Shown here: piece after piece, positions 1 through 9,423 of the stretch
Position numbering within the stretch: position 1 is the first letter of the stretch
How the letters are laid out: the number at the start of each line of letters is the position of its first letter
Position numbers and translations under genes: made by a program
Notes under the pieces: model-generated
The model's database searches: none
The model's input: the letters and a program-made list of their open reading frames with translations, nothing else
Told to the model about the DNA's origin: nothing
Assembly (NCBI GenBank): GCA_963728285.1
Contig: CAVSJR010000002.1
Location: forward strand, 1-64,000
DNA from: CAVSJR01 sp963728285
GTDB lineage: Bacteria > Actinomycetota > UBA4738 > HRBIN12
Reading direction: 5' to 3'
DNA: 64,000 bases

Positions 1-62
1 CTCGATCACGACGGATCCGACGCGGATCGACCTCGCTGCACAGGGCGGCGATACTCACGCAC

Positions 63-1022
63 GTGAGCGATCCCGGCGGCGGCTTCGAGGGGTTCCGAGG
101 GTCGCAGGACCGCGTCCCGGCCGCGACGGTCGCCGCGCAGCGCGTCGCCGAAGTCCGCGACCGCCCTCAGAGCCGGCTGGAGCTGCTCCGATCGTCCTAC
201 GCACCAGCTCCAGGTGCCGCGCCGCTGCATCTCCGATATCCACGCGCCGCGCTTGCGTTCATGGGTTGGCAGCTGCGGCGTGGCCTCCTCAACCCGCTCG
301 ACCACGAGCGTCCGGGCAGCCCGTGGTGGAGGGCGGTGAACGAACGACTGTTGCGCGACACCTGCGAGGCGCGCTCGCGCGTCCTCGGCCACCCGGGTCC
401 GGCGTCGTCGCCCAGCGTCGAGCCGTCGGTCCGCTTCGCTCGTCATCCCTCGCCGCGCACGTGGTACCTGGCCCACAACGTCACGATCGCCAGCGCGTAC
501 CTCGATCACCGGGACCTTGCCGAGCGCGAGAACCGAGTCGAGCGCTTCTTCATCAACCTCGTCTTGGTCCGCGTGCTGTATGCCCATGCCCTCGTCGCCG
601 CGCCCCGGCTCGCGCTGGCCTGGCTCGCGCCGATCGCACGATGGCTCGGCGATCCGCGGCTGGACATGACGGGCATGTTCCTCTCGGTGTCGCGGGTTCT
701 GCCGCACGTCTATCCGCTGACGGGTGCGCTCGACGACTACATCGCCGACGAGCACGCCTTCGGCCGGCTCCTCGACCTGGGCGTCATCGTTCCGCGCCTC
801 GCCGAGCTGTACCGCTGGTCGGCCGGCGAGCTGCGGATCCCGGACGTCACCGACCTCGTCTGCGACGCCACGCCGGCATATGCGTGGGATCCCCACGACC
901 GGGAACCCTGGGTGCCACCGCCGAGACGGCTCGTCCGCACCGTGCGCCGGGCTCTCCCGCCGCCGCAGAACGCTCCGGAATCCTCTCCGTGTAGGCGGGC
1001 ACTTCACTCGATGTCTTCTTAG
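63..1022 (+). CDS. hypothetical protein, 319 aa
   Basis: No family recognised. The GTG start at 63 opens a 319-residue frame with balanced composition: Trp, Phe, Tyr, Asn and acidic residues occur throughout, unlike the Arg/Pro-dominated translations of the other frames here. A hydrophobic stretch around residues 165-195 ('FINLVLVRVLYAHALVAA') could be one or two membrane-associated helices. The rest looks soluble and ends in a proline/arginine-rich tail. A 333-residue antisense frame covers almost the same bases, but its Arg/Gly/Asp-heavy composition marks it as a shadow. Too little upstream sequence is present to check the start or operon partners. Confidence 0.55.
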   Translation: MSDPGGGFEGFRGSQDRVPAATVAAQRVAEVRDRPQSRLELLRSSYAPAPGAAPLHLRYPRAALAFMGWQLRRGLLNPLDHERPGSPWWRAVNERLLRDTCEARSRVLGHPGPASSPSVEPSVRFARHPSPRTWYLAHNVTIASAYLDHRDLAERENRVERFFINLVLVRVLYAHALVAAPRLALAWLAPIARWLGDPRLDMTGMFLSVSRVLPHVYPLTGALDDYIADEHAFGRLLDLGVIVPRLAELYRWSAGELRIPDVTDLVCDATPAYAWDPHDREPWVPPPRRLVRTVRRALPPPQNAPESSPCRRALHSMSS

Positions 1023-1264
1023 CCCTCGCAGGCACGGTCTTAGTGAACGAGTGTGTGTGGTTACGGCTGGCGTCGCGACGCGACTCGCGACATCATGCCG
1101 ACCAAGTTTGAGTTCCTAGAACGCTCACAACGTCGGTCCTTCACGCATCCACTATTCGGTTCGCGAGGATTTCTTCATGGCCAACAACCTCAAGCCCCAC
1201 GACACGTATCGGCAGCCTCTCACGATGGCGCAATCTTAGGTGCTCGAGGGTCACACGGGCATAG

Positions 1265-1544
1265 TCACGGTCCATACGGAGCCATACGATCTGATTGCCC
1301 GCCAATGAGGTAGTCGTATTCGCCTTCGGCACGAGGGCACTTTAGAGTGAAGCCCACGAGATGGTCCTTGCGCTCGGAGCCATCATCGAAGAAGAAATCG
1401 CTCGTAAGCCGTCCCTCAAACACCACGCGCTCGGCATTGGGCTCGGGCGTGGGCTCTGCCCAGGGCGAAGGTGAAGACGTCGACTCTCTTCGCACCCGCC
1501 CCACAGGACGTGAGGATCAACAGTGTCACGGTGAGCGTCTTCAT
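1265..1544 (-). pseudogene. small lipoprotein gene, frame broken after the signal peptide
   Basis: Reading leftward from ATG at 1544 gives a classic lipoprotein signal, MKTLTVTLLILTSCGAGA, with lipobox LTSC|G. Within a few codons that frame becomes implausible. One base over, the frame continues with a Pro/Ser/Thr/Glu linker ('SPSPWAEPTPEPNAE') typical after a lipid anchor, then a beta-rich stretch ('RVVFEGRLTSDFFFDDGSER') ending at 1265. The two pieces read best as one short lipoprotein of about 90 residues with one indel near 1485-1505. A further minus-strand frame (1141-1332) may hold more of the 3' end. Base composition is lower in GC than the flanks. Sequencing error and real decay cannot be separated here. 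Confidence 0.45.
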
Positions 1545-2001
1545 CGAACGCCCTCTTGGCCCCCGGTGTGGCATTGCGAGTGCATTATCGGCTGCATCAA
1601 TCGTGGGTGTCCAGACCTCATTGAGACACCATGCAGTCGGCCGGATTCGCCGGGCCGGCAGCGTAGGTCATCACGCTTCGTGCGGAAACAGAGGAGCTAC
1701 CGCTGTTTCTCACGCGTTAGAGGTGCATTGCCGTGGGTGCAGGAGGCGCCCGACGGTCTGATACGTGAGATCGGCACTGAGATCACACGCCCTTGCGCGG
1801 AGGCGAATGCCTTTTGGAGGAAGCGTAAAAGGGTGATCCTGCTCGTATTTCACCTTTGTGCGAGCAACACGCTGCGTTCATTAGGGCGGGAAGGGTTCGA
1901 CAAGGTCGGCGAACGGATCGAGGAGGTATCGACCCGGCGACGGTCGGAGGGCACCGGGGACACTATGGGATGGCTCCTAGTGAGTGGAAACGGAGGCAGC
2001 C
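1545..2001. other. gap without a recognisable gene
   Basis: About 460 bases between the broken lipoprotein gene and the next secreted-protein gene. GC is lower than in the flanks. All open frames here are Arg/Ser/Cys-rich and lack a ribosome binding site or recognisable motif. The right end carries the Shine-Dalgarno GGAGG at 1992-1996 for the following gene. Bases 1023-1264 are also empty as far as I can see. Confidence 0.5.
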
Positions 2002-2484
2002 ATGAAACGAGCCGTTCTCGCGCTCGCTCTCGTGCTCGGCGTGGCCGGGCAGGCGAGCGCCGCAACCCCGCGTTTCACCAGGATCACGGCCGAGCACAGC
2101 AGCGACTCCGGATCCTTGCTCGTGGGGGTGACCGAGCGGGGCATCCAGCCGGGCACCAAGGTGCGCATCGTCATCTCGGCCGCCGAGCTGTTCAAGTTCC
2201 GGTGCTGGGATCCGGACGTGGGCCAGCCGACCGACGAGGAGAAGTTCTCCATCACCGACCACCTCGTGATCGACTTCCTCGAGTACGCCAACGACCGGGG
2301 CGCGTACAGGGCCGTCTTCGACGTCGGGCCGAGCATCGCGAGTGGGGTCAATCTGGACCGCTGTGCGGGCGACCCCTACCCGATCCTCATCCAAACCTGC
2401 TACTCCGCCATCTCGGCGCTCGACATCCATCGGGAGATCGGCATCGGCTACCCCTACAGGGTGTGCGGCAAGGTCACGAACTAG
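2002..2484 (+). CDS. small secreted protein, 160 aa
   Basis: Family not recognised. The ATG at 2002 has a strong GGAGG five bases upstream and starts a textbook Sec signal peptide (MKRAVLALALVLGVAGQASA). The mature part of about 140 residues mixes Thr, Ser, Val and Ile, suggesting a beta-sandwich, with a few Cys ('FRCWDPD', 'DRCAGD', 'IQTCYS', 'YRVCGK') that could form two disulfides outside the cell. A GTG at 1984 in the same frame would add six residues before the signal peptide and include the ribosome site, so 2002 is preferred. It is one of several unrelated-looking small exported proteins in the first 12 kb. Confidence 0.7.
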   Translation: MKRAVLALALVLGVAGQASAATPRFTRITAEHSSDSGSLLVGVTERGIQPGTKVRIVISAAELFKFRCWDPDVGQPTDEEKFSITDHLVIDFLEYANDRGAYRAVFDVGPSIASGVNLDRCAGDPYPILIQTCYSAISALDIHREIGIGYPYRVCGKVTN

Positions 2485-2548
2485 ACGCCCTCGTGGAGCA
2501 CCGCAGCAAAGCCTGCGGCGGCGGTTGGAGCGCGCGAGGACCTCGACG

Positions 2549-3244
2549 TCACTGGGTATCGACCACGTGGACGCCGGCAGCCGCTGCGAGCACCGCGGCC
2601 GAGCGGACGATGTCCGGCCACGGCATCCCCACGCCGCGGAGTTGCTCGGGGTTGCCGATCCCGTCGAGATCGCACTCGTGCATCTCGCACGAGGCGAACG
2701 CCGCCTTTGCCAGGCTCGCGTTCGTGAGGCCACAGCCCGCGAAGACGACCGACGACAGCTTCGCCTCGTACAGGTCGATCTCGTCCATCCGGCAGTTCTC
2801 GAAGCGGACCCGCTCCAACCGACCGAACCTGATGGCGGCCAGATCCATACGACAGTCGACGAACGACACATCGCGCAAGGACACGCCTGCGAGGACCGCG
2901 CCCGTCAACCGGACGTTCCGCAGCTCGACCCGCTGCAGCGTCGCCTCCGTGACGTCGACGTTGGCCCAGCTGCCGCCGTCCACGACAAGGTCCCTCATCG
3001 ATGAACGGCGCAGGGCGGCGCCGGAGAGATCGACGTTCTCGGCCCGACACTCGGCGAGCTGAACCCCTTCGCCGTTCCGCTCCGACAGATCGAGTCCCAC
3101 CAGATGTTGCTCGAGGATCTGAACCCCACGCAGATCGAGCGGAGCCTCGGCGAGGATCCCGAGCTCATCGGCCACGTCCGGCGCCGCCGGAGCGACCGGT
3201 CGTTTGACCTTCGTGCGTCTGCGATCGGTGCCGCCCTCCTCCAT
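2549..3244 (-). CDS. pentapeptide-repeat protein
   Basis: After a charged N-terminus, residues ~40-200 are successive five-residue steps with Leu/Val/Phe at every fifth position and A/C/N/D before it ('ENVDLSGAALRRSSMRDLVV', 'RFENCRMDEIDLYEAKLSSV'), the signature of a right-handed quadrilateral beta-helix. Such proteins act as scaffolds, and some mimic DNA and protect gyrase; nothing here shows which. There is no signal peptide or membrane segment, so it is probably cytoplasmic. It ends with a short helical tail. Start ATG at 3244. The gene is convergent with the secreted-protein gene on its left and divergent from the flavin oxidase gene on its right. Confidence 0.85.
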   Translation of the reverse strand: MEEGGTDRRRTKVKRPVAPAAPDVADELGILAEAPLDLRGVQILEQHLVGLDLSERNGEGVQLAECRAENVDLSGAALRRSSMRDLVVDGGSWANVDVTEATLQRVELRNVRLTGAVLAGVSLRDVSFVDCRMDLAAIRFGRLERVRFENCRMDEIDLYEAKLSSVVFAGCGLTNASLAKAAFASCEMHECDLDGIGNPEQLRGVGMPWPDIVRSAAVLAAAAGVHVVDTQ

Positions 3245-3497
3245 CGGCGAAGCCTATGACGATTCCACCGTCCAGGGGCGCGGCCGATCGGGGGTCGACG
3301 AGCTCGCGGATGCCGGCAGTGCTCCGCGCCAGTCCGGACGGGAGGACGGACCGCCGAGCGGGTGCACGTTCTGCAGCATCCGTGTCATCCTGAGCAGATG
3401 CATCGGAACCGACGGGGCCGATTGCCTCCGCCCCGTACCCTGCCCGACACGCCACAACCCTGAGTCACCGTCAACGGACGAGCGAAGGAGGACTCCC

Positions 3498-4869
3498 GTG
3501 AGGACACTCTCGATCGACGAGCTGCGCGAATCGGTGCGCGGAGACGTGATCGTCGCCGACGACGAGCGGTACGACGAGGCCCGACGGGTCCACAACGCCA
3601 TGATCGACCGCCGGCCCGCCGTGGTCGTGCGGGCCGCGAACGCGGGCGACGTCATGGCCGCCGTGAACTTCGCTCGCGAGAACCAGCTCGACCTGGCGGT
3701 TCGCGGCGGTGGTCACAGCGTGCCGGGGTTCGGCACCTGCGACGACGGCGTGGTCATCGACCTCTCCGGGATGCGGGGGGTCCGCGTGGATCCGGCCACC
3801 TCGACGGCGAGGGCCGAGGGGGGTGCCACCTGGGGCGACTTCAATGCCGCGACCTACCCCTTCGGCCTGGCGACCACCGGGGGGATCATCTCGACGACGG
3901 GTGTGGCCGGCCTCACGCTCGGTGGCGGCATCGGCTACCTCGCTCGGGGGTACGGGCTCTCGCTCGACAACCTCGTCTCGGCGGACGTCGTGACGGCCGA
4001 CGGACGGTTCCTGATCGCGAGCGATCGGGAGAACGAGGATCTGTTCTGGGCGATTCGAGGGGGCGGCGGGAACTTCGGCGTCGTGACCTCGTTCGAGTTC
4101 CGGCTCCATCCGGTGAAGGACATCTACGGGGGCCCGATGTTCTTCGAGCTGAGCGAGGTCGGGAACGTCCTTCGCTTCTTCCGCGAGTACATCGCGGACG
4201 CCCCGGAGCAGATGGGCGCATTCCCCGCGTTCCAGATCGCGCCGCCGCTGCCGTTCATCCCGGAGGATCGCCACGGCGACACGTTCATCGCGATGGTGGC
4301 GTGTTGGGCCGGACCGCTGGACCAGGGCGAGGAGGCCCTCCGGCCGTTCCACGACGTGGCGCCGGTGGTGGCCGAGTTCGTCGGCCCGATGCCGTACCCG
4401 GCGCTCAACAGCGCGTTCGACGGCCTGGTTCCCCCCGGCCTTCAGCACTACTGGAAGGCCAGCTTCGTCAACGAGCTCACCGACGGGGCGATCTCGGCCC
4501 ATGAGGCCCACGGACCGGACGTGCCCGCCGTCAACTCCACGATGCACATCTATCCGATCAACGGGGCGGCGCATCGCGTGGCGCCGGACGCGACGGCCTT
4601 CGCGTATCGGGACGCGAACTTCGCCACGGTGATCGCCGGGATGTGGCCCGAACCCGCCGCAGAACGACGCGAACATCGAGTGGGTGCGCACCTATTACGA
4701 CGCGATCGCGCCCCATTCGGAGGAGGGCGGCTACGTCAACTTCATGGCCGACGACGACCAGGGTCGGATCAAGGCCAACTACAAGGGGAACTACGAGCGG
4801 CTCGTCGACATCAAGCGGACGTACGACCCGGGCAACCTCTTCCATCTGAACCAGAACATCAAGCCGTAG
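3498..4869 (+). CDS. FAD-linked oxidase, berberine-bridge-enzyme family (one frame break)
   Basis: Oxidoreductase of the VAO/BBE superfamily. GTG at 3498 has AGGAGG six bases upstream. The FAD domain has 'RGGGHSVPGFG', whose His is the family's 8-alpha flavin attachment residue, then 'AGLTLGGGIGYLARGYGLS' and 'GGGGNFGVVTSFEFRLHPV'. No Cys is seen where bicovalent members carry the second flavin link, so attachment is probably through His only. The C-terminal BBE segment 'YDPGNLFHLNQNIKP' lies in another frame: the frame changes near 4651-4660, just after 'VIAGMWPEP', within C/G-rich bases. Joined, the protein is about 457 aa, normal for the family. The substrate is unknown; homologues oxidise sugars, alkaloids or secondary metabolites. 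Confidence 0.85.
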
Positions 4870-4907
4870 CGGAACCGCTCCCGGCCAGCTCGCGACCGCT
4901 CGCCCGA

Positions 4908-6788
4908 TCAGCGGGCCTCGGCGGCGCAGACGGCGGCGATGTCATCGAGCGCCGATGGGTTCTCGAGGCTGGAGAGGTCACCGAGGTCCTCCCCCGTCAC
5001 GATGGCCCGGATCGTCCTCCTCATGACCTTCGCCGAGCGGGTTCGGGGCAGGTCATGCACGAAGAGCACCCGTTCGGGTTTGAAGGCTCGCCCGAGGCGT
5101 GACGCGACGTAGTCGCCCAGCTCGATGCCGAGTGGTGGCGCGGCGTCCCGGCCGCGCTTGGGAACCACGAAGCACCAGATCGCCTCACCCTTGATCTCGT
5201 GAGGGATCCCGACGGCGGCCGACTCCGCGACGGCCCCGTGGTCCATCAACACGTCCTCCACCTCCGCCGGCCCAACGCGCTTGCCGGCGATGCTCATCGT
5301 GTCGTCCGATCGGCCCTCGATGAACCACTGTCCGTCCTCGTCGACTCGGGCCCAGTCGCCGTGCACCCACACGCCGGGCCACCGAGACCAATAGGTGTCG
5401 ATGTAGCGCTGCGGATCTCCCCAGATGCCCCGCGTCATGGATGGCCAGGGCTTGCGACAGACCAGCTCGCCGACCTCTCCGGCGCCCGCCGCGCGACCAT
5501 CTGGGAGTCGCACCTGCACGTCCATCCCCAGCGCGGGCCCTCCGAGCGAGCACGCCTTCAGGGGCTGAATGGGGAGCGGCGAGAGGAGACAGGCTCCGAT
5601 CTCGGTCCCCCCCGAGAAGTTGATCACCGGGCATCGACCCGACCCGACGTGCTCGAAGTACCAGCGGTACGGCTCCGGGTTCCACGGCTCCCCCGTCGAC
5701 CCGAGGATTCGCAGCGACGAGAGGTCGTGCTCGTGCACGTTGGATGTCCCGACCCGCATGAGCGAGCGAATGACCGACGGCGACAATCCGAGCGTCGTCA
5801 CACGGTGACGCTCCACGAGGCGCCAGAGCCTGTCGGGGTCCGGGAAGTCGGGGGCTCCCTCATACAGGACGATCGTCGCGCCGAGCGCCGTCGCGCCGAT
5901 GATCTCCCACGGCCCCATGATCCACCCGAGGTCGGTCAGCCAATAGAGGACCTCGCCGGGATGGAGGTCGACTTGATAGGCGACCTCCTCCGCGATCTTG
6001 ACGAGGAAGCCACCGTGGACGTGCACCGCCCCCTTCGGGCGTCCCGTCGTCCCGCTGGTGTACCCGATGAACAAGGGATGCTCCGCGTCCAGCTCCACCG
6101 TCTCGATGTCCTCCGAGGGATCGACCAGCTCATCCAGCTCGATCTCGAGCGGGCGTTGAAGGCGGGTGTCTCCGTTCCGCTTCCAGACCACCACCCTCTC
6201 GACGGCGGGGCACGAGGACACGGCCGCGTCGACGACGGCCTTCATGTCGACCACCCGTCCCTTCCGGCTGGATCGATCGGCCGCGATCAGCACCCGGGCG
6301 CCGGAATCCCTCAGTCGGACGGCGATCGCCTCGGCGCCGAACCCCGAGAACAGCGGCAGGAAGACGATCCCCAGCTTGGCGCACGCCATCACCGTTGCGA
6401 CCGTCTCCGGCGCCATCGGCATGTAGATCGCGACGACGTCCCGCTCGCGGAGCCCGAGGCTCCGCAGGCCCGCGGCGATTCCGTTCGTGAGGGTCTGCAG
6501 CTGCGAGTACGACAGCCGCCGCACGTCTCCGCCCTCATCCTCGTAGATCAGCGCGGTCGCGTCCGGGGTCCGCTCCGCCCACCGATCGACGCAGTTGGCA
6601 GCCACGTTGACCGTGCCGCCTCGAAACCATGTGGCCCATTCGACCCCGGCGCCCTCATCGAGGACCCCCTCATACGGATGCATGAAGTCCAAGCCGAGAT
6701 CGTCGACGACCGCATCCCAAAACCACGCTACGTCCGACGTGGATCGGGCCACGAGCTCCTCGTACGATCCGATGTGGTGACGCCGCAT
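4908..6788 (-). CDS. acetyl-CoA synthetase-like acyl-CoA ligase
   Basis: ANL-superfamily enzyme forming acyl-CoA from a short carboxylic acid, ATP and CoA. At 626 aa it is close to Acs in length and has the Acs-type N-terminal extension ('VEWATWFRGGTVNVAANCVD'). The AMP-binding P-loop 'YTSGTTGRPKG' is at ~243-253, followed by 'WLTDLGWIMGPWEIIGA', 'FSGGTEIG' and 'HGDWARVDEDGQWFIEGRSD'. The catalytic A10 Lys lies in 'RTRSAKVMRR' near residue 590. Acetate, propionate or acetoacetate are all possible substrates. It lies alone, convergent with the flavin oxidase gene. The 80 bases between its start and the end of the xdhC-like gene would allow co-transcription, but no link in function is evident. 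Confidence 0.85.
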   Translation of the reverse strand: MRRHHIGSYEELVARSTSDVAWFWDAVVDDLGLDFMHPYEGVLDEGAGVEWATWFRGGTVNVAANCVDRWAERTPDATALIYEDEGGDVRRLSYSQLQTLTNGIAAGLRSLGLRERDVVAIYMPMAPETVATVMACAKLGIVFLPLFSGFGAEAIAVRLRDSGARVLIAADRSSRKGRVVDMKAVVDAAVSSCPAVERVVVWKRNGDTRLQRPLEIELDELVDPSEDIETVELDAEHPLFIGYTSGTTGRPKGAVHVHGGFLVKIAEEVAYQVDLHPGEVLYWLTDLGWIMGPWEIIGATALGATIVLYEGAPDFPDPDRLWRLVERHRVTTLGLSPSVIRSLMRVGTSNVHEHDLSSLRILGSTGEPWNPEPYRWYFEHVGSGRCPVINFSGGTEIGACLLSPLPIQPLKACSLGGPALGMDVQVRLPDGRAAGAGEVGELVCRKPWPSMTRGIWGDPQRYIDTYWSRWPGVWVHGDWARVDEDGQWFIEGRSDDTMSIAGKRVGPAEVEDVLMDHGAVAESAAVGIPHEIKGEAIWCFVVPKRGRDAAPPLGIELGDYVASRLGRAFKPERVLFVHDLPRTRSAKVMRRTIRAIVTGEDLGDLSSLENPSALDDIAAVCAAEAR

Positions 6789-6868
6789 GAAGCGAGCGAC
6801 ATTCGCCCGACGTAGGTACTCCGGGACTCGGCTCCCACATCCAGCTCATGGCCGCTGGCCGAGCATCG

Positions 6869-8017
6869 TCACGTCGACCGCAAGCTCGCCGCGGCCTTGC
6901 GCTGAGCCTCCCGGTCGTGGATGGGACCCTCGCGATCCCTGAGGAACCCGCCCGAGCGACCGCGGCGAACGGCGACGATCTCGGCGAGGATCGCGACGGC
7001 GATCTCCTCCGGATTCTCGCTCCCGAGATCGAGGCCGGCGGGAGCGTAGATGCGCCTCCGACCCGACCCATCGAGGCTGCATCCTTCCGCGCGGAGCTCC
7101 GCGAGCAGACGTTCGGTACGAGCGGCCGGGCCGAGCACCGCAATGTACGGGACGGGCGAGGACGCGAAGGAGCGCAGGTACTCCTTGTCGCGCAGGAAGT
7201 TATGGGTCATCACCACGACGTGGGTCAGCCGATCGGCCCGTCCCGACCTCGCGGCCTCGCCGGGCCGATCGACGGCGATGAGCTCCCCGGCCTCGGGAAA
7301 CCGCTCGGCGTTGAGCAGGGCCGGGCGGTCATCGACGACCGCGACGTTCCAGCCGAGGAACGAGGCCCCTCGCACGAGCGAGATCGCATCGTGACCGGCA
7401 CCGCAGACGAGGAGCCTCGGAGGAGGCTCGATGGCCTCGACGAACACGAGCGTCCCACCCTCGAGCTCTCGAACCTCCGCGCGCCCTTCGCCGAGAAGCT
7501 CCGACGCGGCAGCCACGGCCTCGGCATCGGCGGGGCCGGCCCCGAGGGACCCACGCACGTCTCCGGTCGAGGAGACGATCACGCGGCCGCCCGGTTCCAG
7601 ACCCGCGTGGTCCGAGCGCAGCACGGTCACGACCCCGATCGGACGCTCTTCCTCGATGGCGGCTCGCAGGGCACCGGCCAGGTCCGCTGCCCTGTCGGCG
7701 GGCTCGATGAAGACGTCGATCGCTCCGTTGCATCCGAGGCCCAACCCCCAAACGGCATCGTCGTCGGCCGTGAGGTCCCACGATGCGACGCGCGTCGTGT
7801 TGTCGCTCATCACGCTTCGAGCGACGTCGGCGATATCCGCCTCGAGGCACCCGCCGCTGATGTTGCCGACCGGGGCGCCTTCCTCGGGGACCAGGAGCCG
7901 CGCGCCCGGCCGCCGGTAGGTCGAGCCGCGCACCGCGATGACGGTCGCCAGCGCCATCCGCTGCCCGCGCTCGTGCAGCGACTCGATGGCGGCGAGCACG
8001 TCCAGGATCTCCCTCAC
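6869..8017 (-). CDS. xdhC: XdhC/CoxI-family molybdoenzyme maturation protein
   Basis: XdhC-family proteins bind molybdenum cofactor, help sulfurate it and insert it into xanthine dehydrogenase or CO-dehydrogenase-type hydroxylases. The N-terminal domain has 'ATVIAVRGSTYRRPGARLLV' and 'GNISGGCLEADIADVA', the conserved Gly-Gly-Cys loop of the family. The C-terminal half (from ~205) is a Rossmann domain starting 'RLLVCGAGHDAISLVRGASF' and containing 'VVMTHNFLRDKEYL'. Length 382 aa is usual for a two-domain XdhC. No molybdenum hydroxylase subunit lies nearby, so the client enzyme must be encoded elsewhere. The symbol is a family name, not proof of a xanthine dehydrogenase partner. Confidence 0.85.
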   Translation of the reverse strand: MREILDVLAAIESLHERGQRMALATVIAVRGSTYRRPGARLLVPEEGAPVGNISGGCLEADIADVARSVMSDNTTRVASWDLTADDDAVWGLGLGCNGAIDVFIEPADRAADLAGALRAAIEEERPIGVVTVLRSDHAGLEPGGRVIVSSTGDVRGSLGAGPADAEAVAAASELLGEGRAEVRELEGGTLVFVEAIEPPPRLLVCGAGHDAISLVRGASFLGWNVAVVDDRPALLNAERFPEAGELIAVDRPGEAARSGRADRLTHVVVMTHNFLRDKEYLRSFASSPVPYIAVLGPAARTERLLAELRAEGCSLDGSGRRRIYAPAGLDLGSENPEEIAVAILAEIVAVRRGRSGGFLRDREGPIHDREAQRKAAASLRST

Positions 8018-8109
8018 GAACTGGAATGGTATGACGTACCGTTCCGGTCAACCAAGGAGGCCGGCGAGCGCCCGCTGGGTGCCTGCCCGCCGATCGCTCG
8101 GAGGGGCGG

Positions 8110-8640
8110 TCAGAACCAGCCGTGGTCGGGTGCGGCGTCGACGATCAGCCCCCAGAGGGAATGCACGCGCCAGCGCACGGGCTTGTCTCGGCGGAGCACG
8201 AGCGTCGGGAACGAGCAGAACGCCGATCGTCGGAACTTCGACGCCTCGCCCGCGGCGAGGAACCGCCCGGTGCGGGCGTTGTACGCGTTGCAGCTCGGCC
8301 GGCGGTGCCGGTCGACGTCCCAGAACGCGAAGACGTCCGCCTTTGGGCCCCGCCGGGAATCCAGCTCGAGGACGAACGAGCACGAGTCCACCCGCTGGCA
8401 CTGGCGGAGCGTCCACCGGTCGTAGGTCGTCGCCTGGAAATGAACGAGCGGCGGCGCCGACGGACCGTCCGAGAACGTCCGCGACACCTGCCGCAGATCC
8501 AGCCGGCCCTCGACGTCGTCCGCATCGTCACGGGTCGCGGCCGTCGCCGGGGCGGCGAGCAGCAACGACGCGAGGACGGCCGCGGTCCATGCGAGTGCGC
8601 GCACGCCGGCCGACCTCCGCGACGGAGCTCGCGTGAGCAT
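8110..8640 (-). CDS. secreted hypothetical protein, ~176 aa
   Basis: ATG at 8640 is preferred because GGAGG lies four bases upstream. It gives an Arg-rich n-region and a long hydrophobic core ending 'LLLAAPATA', a clear signal peptide. An ATG at 8664 in frame would add eight residues. The mature domain contains paired Cys ('RQCQRVDSCSF', 'PSCNAYNART', 'SAFCSFPTLV') and alternating polar/hydrophobic segments ('VLELDSRRGPKADVFAFWDV'), suggesting a disulfide-bonded beta-sandwich. No family is recognised, and function is unknown. It stands alone between xdhC and a terminator-like hairpin. Confidence 0.7.
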   Translation of the reverse strand: MLTRAPSRRSAGVRALAWTAAVLASLLLAAPATAATRDDADDVEGRLDLRQVSRTFSDGPSAPPLVHFQATTYDRWTLRQCQRVDSCSFVLELDSRRGPKADVFAFWDVDRHRRPSCNAYNARTGRFLAAGEASKFRRSAFCSFPTLVLRRDKPVRWRVHSLWGLIVDAAPDHGWF

Positions 8641-8807
8641 CCGTCCTCCATCCCTCGTCGTCATGGACCCCTCACCGTATGGGAGCGCGACCTAGGTTCC
8701 CATCGACGCTCGGCCGGGGCAATCGGCCATCGGCGGTGCTGGCTACCGGCTGCGGACGGACCGCAGGTGGCGCAGGTGGCGGGCCCGAGAACCCCTCAGG
8801 ACGGCGT

Positions 8808-8839
8808 GAAGCCCGGCCGGGTGACCCCGGCCGGGCTTC
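8808..8839. terminator. perfect 14-bp inverted repeat, probable terminator
   Basis: GAAGCCCGGCCGGG and its exact complement flank a TGAC loop. It sits 20 bases past the stop of the minus-strand gene ending at 8860 and between genes. No T-run follows on either strand, as is common for actinobacterial hairpin terminators. Confidence 0.6.
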
Positions 8840-8859
8840 TCGTCGTGTATCGAGATGAG

Positions 8860-9423
8860 CTACGAGGCGGGATGCAACACGACCACGGCGCCGATGTTGG
8901 CCGCCGCCGCGCTCGCCGTCGCGACGCGCTCGCCGGTGGGTCCCACCGCCGTCACGGTCTCGTCGGAGAGCTCGACCGCGACCTTCTTCGTTGCTGCTCC
9001 CGTGCTGATCTCGGCCCGCTCGGTCATCGTCCCCGCGGGAGCGATGGACGCGTCCCTGGCGATGCCGAAGGCGCCGACGAGCACCGAGTTGGGTGCGATG
9101 GTCGTGACCGAGGGTGCCGTGATCGAGGCAGAGCTCGTCGTCTTCCTCGCTCCCGCCGCGTCGACCGGGGAGTCCGTGTCGACGCCCTCGTAGGCCGCGA
9201 TGGCGCCGGCGACCACGGCCTTCGTGTTCAACGTGAACGCGTACGAGGCGGGCTCCGTGCCGGCGACCTTCACGTACAGGGCCTGGCGCAGGTTGGAGGC
9301 GCTGTCGATCGCCCGAACGAGTGTCCAGCCGGCGGCGGTCTTGATCTTCGCCCCCCGCACGTCGATCGCGGCGATCAGGACGTCGCCCTCCTGCACCCCG
9401 GCCGGGGCCGGGACATCGAGCAC
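8860..9423 (-). CDS. beta-sandwich surface-type repeat protein, probably 5' truncated
   Basis: The 187 residues from GTG at 9423 form an Ala/Val/Thr-rich beta domain with 'PAGVQEGDVLIAAIDVRG', 'AAGWTLVRAIDS', 'QALYVKVAGTEPASYAFTLN' and a closing 'ANIGAVVVLHPAS'. This resembles repeat domains of large bacterial surface or carbohydrate-associated proteins; I know the pattern but no firm family name. The frame stays open upstream to 9480 ('STAAQGAKTKV' directly precedes the GTG and fits the domain), but no start codon or signal peptide exists there before a stop at 9481. The real 5' end therefore seems lost or frame-shifted. A strong hairpin follows the stop. Confidence 0.6.
   Translation of the reverse strand: MLDVPAPAGVQEGDVLIAAIDVRGAKIKTAAGWTLVRAIDSASNLRQALYVKVAGTEPASYAFTLNTKAVVAGAIAAYEGVDTDSPVDAAGARKTTSSASITAPSVTTIAPNSVLVGAFGIARDASIAPAGTMTERAEISTGAATKKVAVELSDETVTAVGPTGERVATASAAAANIGAVVVLHPAS

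Noticed and set aside
6..1007. 333-residue minus-strand frame opposite the first gene
   Set aside because: Arg, Gly, Asp and His dominate without hydrophobic core segments; this is the usual antisense shadow of a GC-rich gene.
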